A stretch of DNA of 61,479 nucleotides from Lachnospiraceae bacterium (GTDB lineage Bacteria; Bacillota; Clostridia; Lachnospirales; Lachnospiraceae), in NCBI GenBank assembly GCA_021205385.1, contig JAJPXQ010000119.1, forward strand, positions 1 to 61,479. The letters are read 5' to 3'. The notes beneath the pieces are model-generated. The model saw only the letters and a program-made list of their open reading frames with translations, was not told the origin of the DNA and did not search any database. Shown here piece after piece: positions 35,690 to 42,973 of the stretch. The first letter of the stretch is position 1. Each line of letters begins with the position of its first letter. Position numbers and translations under genes: made by a program.

Positions 35690-35718
35690 AGTTTACCATC
35701 TTTACCCTTATTTTACAA
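35690..35718 (-). promoter_or_regulatory. Promoter of the long glycan operon (pglF-like gene onward)
   Basis: On the reverse strand TTGTAA (35718-35713) and TAAACT (35695-35690) are 17 bases apart. The upstream bases GTCTTGTAAAA match the promoter at 10947-10975 over 11 positions. The -35 overlaps the last codons of the preceding glycosyltransferase gene. No other convincing promoter is seen downstream to 11797, so this one may serve about 24 kb. Confidence 0.6.
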
Positions 35719-36607
35719 GACTCCCGAATCTTCGGAAAAGCCGCGTAAGCTTTGACGGCGGATTCAGTCCGCGATCGTAACGGTCAAATTTCCTGTCGCG
35801 TGCGACTTCCTCCGGATAATCGAGCGGGAACTCCATCTCGCAGGTCTCCATACGATAATCCTCCCGCCCCTGCGTATGCGTCGCATCCTCGCCAAAACCT
35901 TCATTGCTGATCAGATTCACCTTCGGGACCACGCACAGCCCCCCTTCTCCCAGACAGGAAATCCACCACAGATAGTCCCAGGGGCATTTCCCTCTCTGAA
36001 AATAATAACCGAACTCTTTCTTCAGGTAATACCTTGTCCGCGCCGGATAGGCGGCCGCAAAGCTGCCGTCACGCTGGATTTCCTCCCATCGGGAAGCGTC
36101 CGCACAGTAATACTTCCACGCGCGCCGCCAGGTCGCCCAGCCCCAGGTATAGACCCTGGCGGTAAAACAGCAGCTCTTTTCCATCTGATATTTCGGGCAG
36201 GGATTGGATCCGGAAACCATCATCACCTGCGAACAGTTCTCATAGTGCTCCAGCATTTCTTCCGCATAGGCGAAAAAATCTTCCCCCGGAATGCAGTCAT
36301 CCTCCAGAATCACCGCGCGTTCCACCTGCGCAAACACCTGATCAAGGCCCGTCGGGATCCGCTCGTCGCAGCCCATATTCGTCTCCGCGTAAATCCGCGT
36401 GAGCTCACAGGGCCAGTTCAGATGCTCAAACAGGGCGCGGACGCGCTCCACCTTTTCCTGCTCGCCGCTCTTTTCCTTACGCGGCCCGTCCGAAACGACA
36501 AACAACCGTCCCGGGCGGAGTTTCTCAAGACAGTCCAGCATTTTTTTCGCAAGCTCATACCGGTTGAATACAATGACCACAACCGGCACATCATACTGCT
36601 GTTTCAT
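35708..36607 (-). CDS. GT2-like (GT-A) glycosyltransferase
   Basis: The protein of about 299 residues has PVVVIVFNRYELAKKMLDCL at the start, FVVSDGPRKEK near 37-47, the metal-binding ILEDDCIPGEDFF near 93-105 and the characteristic WGWATWRRAW near 150-159. These features place it in a GT-A group related to family 2 transferases of lipopolysaccharide loci. ATG at 36607 has GCAGGAG 7 bases upstream and is preferred to the ATG five codons earlier, which lies in that site. It has its own promoter (36631-36659) and precedes the pglF-like operon. Confidence 0.8.
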   Translation of the reverse strand: MKQQYDVPVVVIVFNRYELAKKMLDCLEKLRPGRLFVVSDGPRKEKSGEQEKVERVRALFEHLNWPCELTRIYAETNMGCDERIPTGLDQVFAQVERAVILEDDCIPGEDFFAYAEEMLEHYENCSQVMMVSGSNPCPKYQMEKSCCFTARVYTWGWATWRRAWKYYCADASRWEEIQRDGSFAAAYPARTRYYLKKEFGYYFQRGKCPWDYLWWISCLGEGGLCVVPKVNLISNEGFGEDATHTQGREDYRMETCEMEFPLDYPEEVARDRKFDRYDRGLNPPSKLTRLFRRFGSLVK

Positions 36608-36630
36608 CTCATTCTCCTGCATTTTTTTTC

Positions 36631-36659
36631 ATTGTAACATCTGCCCTTCTTTTTTACAA
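36631..36659 (-). promoter_or_regulatory. Promoter of the 36607 glycosyltransferase
   Basis: On the reverse strand TTGTAA (36659-36654) and TACAAT (36636-36631) are 17 bases apart, with the shared CTTGTAAA form at the -35. Transcription would begin near 36624, about 17 bases before the chosen ATG. The divergent promoter at 36676-36704 is 16 bases away. Confidence 0.65.
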
Positions 36660-36675
36660 GGAGGGCTGTTTTTAG

Positions 36676-36704
36676 TTGCAGTCTTTCGTTTGCGCGGATA
36701 TAAT
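36676..36704 (+). promoter_or_regulatory. Promoter of the forward GT4 gene, placing transcription start at the ATG
   Basis: TTGCAG at 36676-36681 and TATAAT at 36699-36704 are exactly 17 bases apart. The expected transcription start, six to seven bases after the -10, coincides with the ATG at 36711, so the message would be almost leaderless. Confidence 0.65.
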
Positions 36705-36710
36705 CAGGAT

Positions 36711-37961
36711 ATGAAGATTCTGTTTTTAAACACAACTTACCTCTGCGGCGGTGCGGAGGCGGTAACGCTCCGGATTTTTCAGGGCATGAAGGAGCGCGGG
36801 CACGACGTATACGAGATTGTCAGCTACCATAAGCGTCCGGAGAAACTGCCGGAGGATGTCCACGTTCTCTACCACGGAGCGCCTCTGCTCGTCCTGAACC
36901 GCGTCCTCACGCGCGGGCACAGCAATGAAAACCTGACGATTCCTTACAGTCGACAATATATCCTGCGTTTTATCCGGGAGCGACAGATCGACGTCGTCCA
37001 TCTTCACAATGCCCACGGCAATTTTCTCGGCATCGATGACATCCGTGCGATCGCGGAGGTCTGCCCGGTCGTGTGGACGGTTCATGACTTCTGGCCGCTG
37101 ACCGGACACTGCACGTCCCCTGTCGACTGCCCGGAGCGCTGGGAAAATGGATGCGCGCACTGCCCGCATCCCGAGCATTATCCGCCGGTCCGTGCCGAAC
37201 GCGTCCCCACGCTTCTCGAGGCCAAAAAGGACGCCTTTCATGGCGTCAATATCCGTTTCACGGTCCCGTCCGAATGGATGAGAAGGCAGGTGCTGGAATC
37301 CCATCTCAAAGAGGAGCGCTGCGTGTGTATTCCAAACGCTCTGGACACCGCGCGCTGGACGCCCTGTGAAAAATCAGAACTGCGAAAAGCTTACTGCATA
37401 CCGGAGGACAAACACATCGTCGGTTTCGTGGCAGCCGATCCGCAGATAAAAGCAAAGGGAATGAACTATCTGTTCGAAGCGCTGCCCCGGCTTTCTTCCC
37501 CGCAGGACTATCTGCTGCTGATTGCCGGAAAGGACAATGGCCTCACCGTGCTCAGCGACGCCGGCTTCCAGACCCGGCGCTTCGGATATATCACCGACCA
37601 GAAAGAGATGAATCGGTTTTACTCGCTCTGCGATATTCTGGTCAACCCGTCTGTCTATGAGACCTTCGGCCTGACCACGATCGAAGCGATGGCATCCGGT
37701 ACGCCAGTCATTGTCTTTCCCATCTGCGCCATGCCGGAAATTGTCCCGCCCGGGGTCGGGTGGTGCCTGCCCGAGGTGAGCAGCGCTGCGCTGGCACGCG
37801 CCATGGAAAGTGCGTTTTCTGAACCGGAGCGACTCGCCGCAAAAGGCGCCGCCGCCCGGGAGCATGTTTTAGAGAATTATTCGGAAACTAAGATGCTGGA
37901 CGCCTTTGAAGCCCTGTACCAGGAGGCCGTCAACGCAGCCTCTTGTAGAGATCATTCATAA
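36711..37961 (+). CDS. GT4-family glycosyltransferase
   Basis: The protein of about 416 residues starts MKILFLNTTYLCGGAEAVTL and has VVHLHNAHGNFLG near 87-99, TVHDFWPLTGHC near 122-133, a second domain beginning IVGFVAADPQIKAKGMNYL, and the donor motif NPSVYETFGLTTIEAMASGT near 312-331. This is a canonical GT4 enzyme. The open frame runs upstream, but this ATG starts the conserved fold and follows a consensus promoter by six bases, with only a weak AGGA before it. Its last 32 bases overlap the end of the opposing gene. It is the only forward glycan gene besides the one at 11058. Confidence 0.87.
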   Translation: MKILFLNTTYLCGGAEAVTLRIFQGMKERGHDVYEIVSYHKRPEKLPEDVHVLYHGAPLLVLNRVLTRGHSNENLTIPYSRQYILRFIRERQIDVVHLHNAHGNFLGIDDIRAIAEVCPVVWTVHDFWPLTGHCTSPVDCPERWENGCAHCPHPEHYPPVRAERVPTLLEAKKDAFHGVNIRFTVPSEWMRRQVLESHLKEERCVCIPNALDTARWTPCEKSELRKAYCIPEDKHIVGFVAADPQIKAKGMNYLFEALPRLSSPQDYLLLIAGKDNGLTVLSDAGFQTRRFGYITDQKEMNRFYSLCDILVNPSVYETFGLTTIEAMASGTPVIVFPICAMPEIVPPGVGWCLPEVSSAALARAMESAFSEPERLAAKGAAAREHVLENYSETKMLDAFEALYQEAVNAASCRDHS

Positions 37962-38877
37962 GGCAATAGAGACGCGGACTGAGCATGCATAAAGCCGCCC
38001 GGAAGTGATTCCAGAGCGTCGCTGCCTTTCCGCGCAAAAAAGATTTCTCAATATAATGCCGATACTGCGGCCGATACATGCGCGCGTCGTAGATCATGTT
38101 GAGGTAGCTGTCCAGGATCGCATTCTTCATCCATCTGCAAAGCTCCGGCTCCTGCTGCTCAGCCAGTGCGCACTGCTCCCCCAGCGTGGCAAACAGATCC
38201 TCGATATTCTTCGTCCTGCTCCTGCCGGTGCTGATCGAGCCCTCCCGGATCATATAGTGATAAAAGCCGTCCGGGATCGTCAGCACCTTCTTCGCTTTCA
38301 GAAGCGCCCGCGGCGTAAACTCCACATCCTCATGCAGAATCCCCTCCCGGAAGAGGAGCGACTCTTCCCGCAGGAAATCCATCCGGAAAGCATAGAGACA
38401 GGCCTCTACATTCAGATTCCGATTCCTATAGTTTCGGAGAAGATACGCGGAGCCGCTCTCCACAAGCGCTTCCTCCACCGGTATCCTGCGCATGGACGAA
38501 CGCTCTTTTTCCGTCTCTTCCCAGCCATCGTAGGACACCATGTCTGCGCCGCAAGCTTCCTGTATGCGGCTCTCCAGTACCCGGCACATCTCTTTATCAA
38601 CATAATCGTCGGAATCAACGAAGACCACATAGTCCCCCGAAGCGTTCCGAAGTCCATAGTTTCTCGCAGAGGAAAGCCCTCCGTTTACCTTGTGAAATGC
38701 ACGCACCCTCGCCTCGCTCGCCGCGTAGCGATCGCAGAGCGCGCCGCTCTCATCCGTACTCCCATCGTCCACCAGCAGAATCTCCACATCCGAAGCGTCC
38801 TGCCCGAGCAGAGATTCCATACAGCGTGGAAGATATGCGCTCACGTTGTATACCGGCACAATCACGGAAATCCTCAT
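37930..38877 (-). CDS. GT2-family glycosyltransferase (EpsH-like)
   Basis: The 315-residue protein has the standard GT-A start ISVIVPVYNVSAYLPRCMES, LLVDDGSTDESGALCDRYA near 35-53, and the metal-binding VFVDSDDYVDKEM near 87-99. The C-terminal part is helical and basic. EpsH-like enzymes add sugars during exopolysaccharide assembly. Its ATG overlaps the stop of the upstream membrane gene (ATGA), so it is the last gene of the unit starting at 42824. Donor unknown. Confidence 0.88.
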   Translation of the reverse strand: MRISVIVPVYNVSAYLPRCMESLLGQDASDVEILLVDDGSTDESGALCDRYAASEARVRAFHKVNGGLSSARNYGLRNASGDYVVFVDSDDYVDKEMCRVLESRIQEACGADMVSYDGWEETEKERSSMRRIPVEEALVESGSAYLLRNYRNRNLNVEACLYAFRMDFLREESLLFREGILHEDVEFTPRALLKAKKVLTIPDGFYHYMIREGSISTGRSRTKNIEDLFATLGEQCALAEQQEPELCRWMKNAILDSYLNMIYDARMYRPQYRHYIEKSFLRGKAATLWNHFRAALCMLSPRLYCLMNDLYKRLR

Positions 38878-40109
38878 GTTCTGACCGCCTTTCCCTGCAG
38901 AAATTCAGGAATCAGGCTGATCGCAAACACGGAAAACGCGAGATCCCGGAAGGTATACCAGTAATGAATATAAGAGTGATTGGCCGCCAGCACATACCAG
39001 AGCAGCGGCAGGCAGGCCACCGCAACCAGCCGCCAGATCTGCGGCAGGAGGCTCTTCAGCTTCTGCCCGCGCAGACTGCAGCACAGCCACACGATCACAG
39101 CCACCGTGAGCAGAATGCCCCAGATATTGGCATACATATAGAAGTTTCTCAGCACAGTCATGATACGGCTAATCTTCTCGTCATAGGCCTCGAGCGCCGT
39201 CCGCGCCGAAACGCTCACCAGCGCATCCGTGAAAATATTTTCTTCGGTAAGCAGCGTAGCCATGCACCATTTTCCGGCCCACATTCCCAGATAGCCCGCA
39301 CACCAGGCGACGCCGCTCCGGATAAGAAACCGGAGCTCTCCGCGCGCACTGTCTTTTCGCAGCGCCATGCACAGTACAAAAGCCATGCCAAAGGTGTACA
39401 GAGGATAGGTCAGGAAGTCCACAAAACTGGTGCACATCCCTGTAATCAGGAAGAAATATGGCCAGGCGTCACGCTCTTCCCACCTTTCAAAATAAAGAAG
39501 CGCCAGCAGCAACGCTGCATTCCCGACATAAAAGCAGGTGGAAAATTGCAGCGAATAAGGGATCGTCATCGGATACAGCGCCAGCAAAGACAATACATAA
39601 GCCACCATCACGCGCCACAGGCCGCGTCGCCACAGCTGCCACAGGATTGCGGCCATAAGAATTACCATGATCACACCGTTCAGGATACGAATCTGACCAA
39701 AATTCAGAAACAGAAGCAGCGGTTTCAGAAGGACAAGATAACCATGCCAGTAACGGGGATAGCACGATTCTCCTTCTGTATTTCCCTCCGTCAGGTATTC
39801 CTCAAGGGCGTCCATCGACTCCAGATCATTCAGGTGCCAGGCGACCAGCATGGCCGACTGATAAAAGGGGCGGTCCGACTGATAGACCGCCGTCCCCAGC
39901 ATGATCGCGTCAGTCGTGTTATCAAGCGAACTTCCCTTGAGTCCCTCTATCAGAAAAGGGTTGTCTCCCTCCTCCATAAAGGATTCGAGAGATTCCGTCA
40001 TATGCTCCTGCATCGGCTGAACCGGCAGCAAATATACAAGACACATCGCAAGCGTTCCCAGCAGAATGCCCGCGATCAGCATTCCTGCACATTTAAGCAA
40101 TCTCTTCAT
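38874..40109 (-). CDS. Polytopic membrane protein of unknown family, GT-C candidate
   Basis: I do not recognise this 411-residue protein. It has an N-terminal helix (about 5-30), an external region with SSLDNTTDAIMLGTAVYQSD and ESCYPRYWHGYLVLLKPLL, and about eight further helices. The early acidic external loop and the polytopic body recall GT-C sugar transferases, but no family motif is certain. The ATG at 40109 lies 17 bases inside the end of the preceding DUF6020-like gene and has an AGGGGG site; a longer start is possible. It sits between a DUF6020-like protein and an EpsH-like transferase. Confidence 0.65.
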   Translation of the reverse strand: MKRLLKCAGMLIAGILLGTLAMCLVYLLPVQPMQEHMTESLESFMEEGDNPFLIEGLKGSSLDNTTDAIMLGTAVYQSDRPFYQSAMLVAWHLNDLESMDALEEYLTEGNTEGESCYPRYWHGYLVLLKPLLLFLNFGQIRILNGVIMVILMAAILWQLWRRGLWRVMVAYVLSLLALYPMTIPYSLQFSTCFYVGNAALLLALLYFERWEERDAWPYFFLITGMCTSFVDFLTYPLYTFGMAFVLCMALRKDSARGELRFLIRSGVAWCAGYLGMWAGKWCMATLLTEENIFTDALVSVSARTALEAYDEKISRIMTVLRNFYMYANIWGILLTVAVIVWLCCSLRGQKLKSLLPQIWRLVAVACLPLLWYVLAANHSYIHYWYTFRDLAFSVFAISLIPEFLQGKAVRT

Positions 40110-41631
40110 CCGCGTCCCCCTTCTTCTGGCAGAGCATGGCAAGTACCAGTGCAAAAGTCAGAACTGTATTGAAGCAGAAAAACCGGAAATCCGGGCCGCA
40201 CAGAAGCAGCGCTGTTCCAAAATTGTAGCAGATCGCCGGTATCCAGAGCAGCGTCTTTTTCAGCCCCGCTCCAAGACGGCTGACGCCAAAAAACAACAGC
40301 AGCAGGGTAAAGAAACCGATGTGCCAGCTCCATGTCGTGAAAACGCTGCCCTGAATCGAAAGCTGATTCCATTTCCCAAGGATGTCCCGCAGCCAGGCAA
40401 TCCCTGTCATCTCGTAGCCATAGGAATTGGAACCCACGTTGACCGTGTAGCTCCACGTCACGCTCGTCCCGGCAGGCTTCCATACAACCTCAAAGAGCTT
40501 CACGACCGCCCGATAGCTCAAATAAGGGGCATTCTGAATCGCGTGCCAGGTGTAGAGCAGCACCTTCGCGGCTCCTTCTTCCTCGATCACATCATTGGAA
40601 ATATCATCGCCCATCCACTTGGCACTGTTCCAGTTGCCTTCTTCGTAGGTGCTCTCCCACAGTTCCTGGTCGCCGATCCGGTAGAGGAACTCCCTCGCCT
40701 CCTCGTCCAGCTTCTCAGGATCGTTTACCAGAACGTTTGCCAGAATCGTCATCGGGACGCCGAGCATCTCCGCAGCCACCTGGGGATGGCTCTGCACATG
40801 CAGAACCTTGTACACAGGCCCTTTGATTCCTGCCATGAAGATCAGCGTCCAGATTCCTCCCATCAGCGCGTAGCGCCTGAACTGCCGCCAATAAAGCAGC
40901 GCTACCAGAATCATCAGCGGCGCCACCAGCAAGATCGCATTGTGGCGCATCAGCGCCGCCAGAGCTCCGCACAGACCAAAAGCCATGGCATTACGCCAGT
41001 TTTTCAGCCAGACTCCATTTGAAAACAGAATCTCGATCGTCTGGCCGGCCAGCACAATCATAAACAGCGTCATCGCTGTATCTTTCCACAAAAAAGAAAG
41101 CACAATCGCAGAAGCCGGAGTGACGACTCCCAGGGCCAACGCCAGAATACACCACCTCTTCTTAATTCCCCAGCGCTCCAGAACCATGCCCAGGTAGCCC
41201 ACTGCCAGGCCCAGCCAGACAATCTGCATAAAACATGCAAAAGCAAGATTATTACAGATCATGGAAGGCAGCTTCATAAAGAGCAGGGTATGAATCGCCG
41301 GATGCCAGTCCAGCAGATAGCCTTCCTGCACCTGATACCACTGGTTAAACGTATCGGTAATCAGCCCTCCCGGATAGTAGGCTGCATAATAAATGCCCAG
41401 CACCGCCCACGTAAGAGCGGCAGATGCAAGACCAAATTTCCAGTTCAGAGGTCCCGGCTCATCCGCAATCGTAATTTTCAGCTTCTGCAGGAAATGACAG
41501 ACTACATGAACGCAGGCATAAATCACGATCAGGCGAAGCGGAGCATCCCAGGATATCGGAACCGACAGGGTATAAAAATAGCTGATCAGATACAGATAAA
41601 GCGTAAGTACAATTTTTGCAAACAAGAACAT
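40093..41631 (-). CDS. DUF6020-like polytopic membrane protein (paralogue of 11797-13404)
   Basis: The 512-residue protein shares several blocks with the product of 11797-13404: the outer loop YYPGGLITDTFNQWYQVQEG with LLDWHPAIHTLLF, the soluble segment VPMTILANVLVNDPEKLDEE, and FLYRIGDQELWESTYEEGNW. About twelve helices are expected. The two genes are far apart and diverged, which suggests two transferases with different sugars, not a copy error. A GT-C activity is inferred from topology. It lies 23 bases after the Wzy-like gene. Confidence 0.8.
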   Translation of the reverse strand: MFLFAKIVLTLYLYLISYFYTLSVPISWDAPLRLIVIYACVHVVCHFLQKLKITIADEPGPLNWKFGLASAALTWAVLGIYYAAYYPGGLITDTFNQWYQVQEGYLLDWHPAIHTLLFMKLPSMICNNLAFACFMQIVWLGLAVGYLGMVLERWGIKKRWCILALALGVVTPASAIVLSFLWKDTAMTLFMIVLAGQTIEILFSNGVWLKNWRNAMAFGLCGALAALMRHNAILLVAPLMILVALLYWRQFRRYALMGGIWTLIFMAGIKGPVYKVLHVQSHPQVAAEMLGVPMTILANVLVNDPEKLDEEAREFLYRIGDQELWESTYEEGNWNSAKWMGDDISNDVIEEEGAAKVLLYTWHAIQNAPYLSYRAVVKLFEVVWKPAGTSVTWSYTVNVGSNSYGYEMTGIAWLRDILGKWNQLSIQGSVFTTWSWHIGFFTLLLLFFGVSRLGAGLKKTLLWIPAICYNFGTALLLCGPDFRFFCFNTVLTFALVLAMLCQKKGDADEEIA

Positions 41632-41654
41632 GGCTCTTATCCTCCCACAGATCC

Positions 41655-42824
41655 TCAGGCCTTATCAGGCATCGGCTTTCTTACCTTCTGTTCCAGCCAC
41701 TTCGCGATCTCTCCTGCCGTTGGCCACAGGGAGTACCCCAGAAGCAGCGGATAAAAACTGTAAATAATCTTGAAATGCTCGTGCTCCATCAGGCCATACG
41801 CCTGAAACGCGATCAGCACGATCAAAAGTCCCTCATTTCCGTCTTTTCCCGCACGCCAGGCAGTCAGCACGTTCAGGAACAATACGCCGATCATAACCAG
41901 AATTCCCATATTCAGACTCAGATAGGCATACAGCATATCCAGATAACCATAAGCACCGGAATCGAAAACCTGCCCCAGAAGCGAAAAGCCCTGCTCGCTC
42001 CAGAAACGATGCGCCAGGTAAAATCTGCCTCTCATCGTTGAAGGGATATACTGAAAAATGGTGATTTCATCGCTGTAACCAATAAACAAAACAAAAGACA
42101 GAATACAGACGCCCAATATAGAAAGCAGCCCCAGCGTCTTCCACAGTCTGAGCCGTGCCCCGTCATCAGGCACTCTCCTTTTCAGAAAGCTGCTGAAATT
42201 CACCAGGACAAGCAGAAGCAGAATGCTGATCTCCGAAGTCCGGCTATTCGGCAGACAATCAAGAAATACCAGCAGAAGCAGCATGACCGCATTATCTTTC
42301 CAGCACCATTTTTTATATCGCAGGTAGACCCAGGACACGCACAACATCAGAAAAAACAGTCCCATCTCATTCGGATGGCTCCAGCCAAAACTGTAGCGGA
42401 CACGGTCGCCTCCCCAGTCTTTGATATAGAGAGGATAAAGTCCGCTCAGAGGCAGCACAAGCAGCGCGGCCGCCATCACGATTCTTGTCAGAAGATCTGT
42501 CTTTAACACTCTGGCAAGATCGATGTCCTTCGCAATCAGCAGTCCGGCGGCAAACCAGAGCACCGCGTTGGTCTGCGTCGTGATCCTTGTCAGCTCCACA
42601 AACCCCAACAGGCCCGCTGTCACCAGCCATTCCAGCCAGTTCTTCTTCTGTATCACGACCTTGATCAGCACAAGCAGATACATAAAATATAACCAGTATT
42701 CCAGATAATTTCCCAATACCGGCCAGGTCTCCGAAACTGCTGTTGTCGTCTCGCCGTACAGCAGAAATCCCTCCAGAATAATGCAGGTAAGCCACAACTC
42801 CAGTCTGTTTTTTTTCTCAATCAT
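41655..42824 (-). CDS. Wzy/O-antigen ligase-like polymerase
   Basis: The protein of about 389 residues has around eleven helices and a large outer loop. The block YSFGWSHPNEMGLFFLMLC near 155-175 has the HPNxxG pattern common to Wzy and WaaL-type polymerases, and LDCLPNSRTSEISILLLL near 195-212 is the usual second motif. It probably polymerises lipid-linked units or links glycan to an acceptor outside the membrane. ATG at 42824 with GGAGGGAG 7 bases upstream is preferred over the longer frame. It heads the reverse unit to 37930 and has its own promoter. Confidence 0.8.
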   Translation of the reverse strand: MIEKKNRLELWLTCIILEGFLLYGETTTAVSETWPVLGNYLEYWLYFMYLLVLIKVVIQKKNWLEWLVTAGLLGFVELTRITTQTNAVLWFAAGLLIAKDIDLARVLKTDLLTRIVMAAALLVLPLSGLYPLYIKDWGGDRVRYSFGWSHPNEMGLFFLMLCVSWVYLRYKKWCWKDNAVMLLLLVFLDCLPNSRTSEISILLLLVLVNFSSFLKRRVPDDGARLRLWKTLGLLSILGVCILSFVLFIGYSDEITIFQYIPSTMRGRFYLAHRFWSEQGFSLLGQVFDSGAYGYLDMLYAYLSLNMGILVMIGVLFLNVLTAWRAGKDGNEGLLIVLIAFQAYGLMEHEHFKIIYSFYPLLLGYSLWPTAGEIAKWLEQKVRKPMPDKA

Positions 42825-42880
42825 GCATGCTCCCTCCGAAGACCCGATGTTCTGGTACAATGCCTGGAAACGCTGGGCTC

Positions 42881-42909
42881 ATTGTATCATACTTGTCGGG
42901 CATTGGCAA
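42881..42909 (-). promoter_or_regulatory. Promoter of the wzy-like unit
   Basis: On the reverse strand TTGCCA (42909-42904) and TACAAT (42886-42881) are 17 bases apart. It begins directly after the terminator of the GH25 gene, so the polymerase unit is transcribed independently. Confidence 0.65.
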
Positions 42910-42918
42910 ACACGGAGT

Positions 42919-42958
42919 AAAAAAACAGGACCGCAGCCGTAAAAAGGCTGCAGCCCTG
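42919..42958 (-). terminator. Intrinsic terminator of the GH25 gene
   Basis: On the reverse strand a 13-base-pair stem (42958-42946 with 42938-42926, two G-U pairs) with a 7-base loop is followed by seven T residues. It begins 16 bases after the lysozyme stop codon. Confidence 0.85.
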
Positions 42959-42973
42959 CTGCCACACACAATG

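Noticed and set aside
31118-35755. A 1545-codon open frame on the forward strand opposite the pglF-like to decarboxylase genes
   Set aside because: It is antisense to five well-supported genes, has no recognisable domain, and reflects biased third-codon composition in a G+C-rich genome.
36399-36710. A 104-codon N-terminal extension of the GT4 gene at 36711
   Set aside because: It runs antisense through the neighbouring glycosyltransferase start and through both divergent promoters; the conserved fold begins at 36711.
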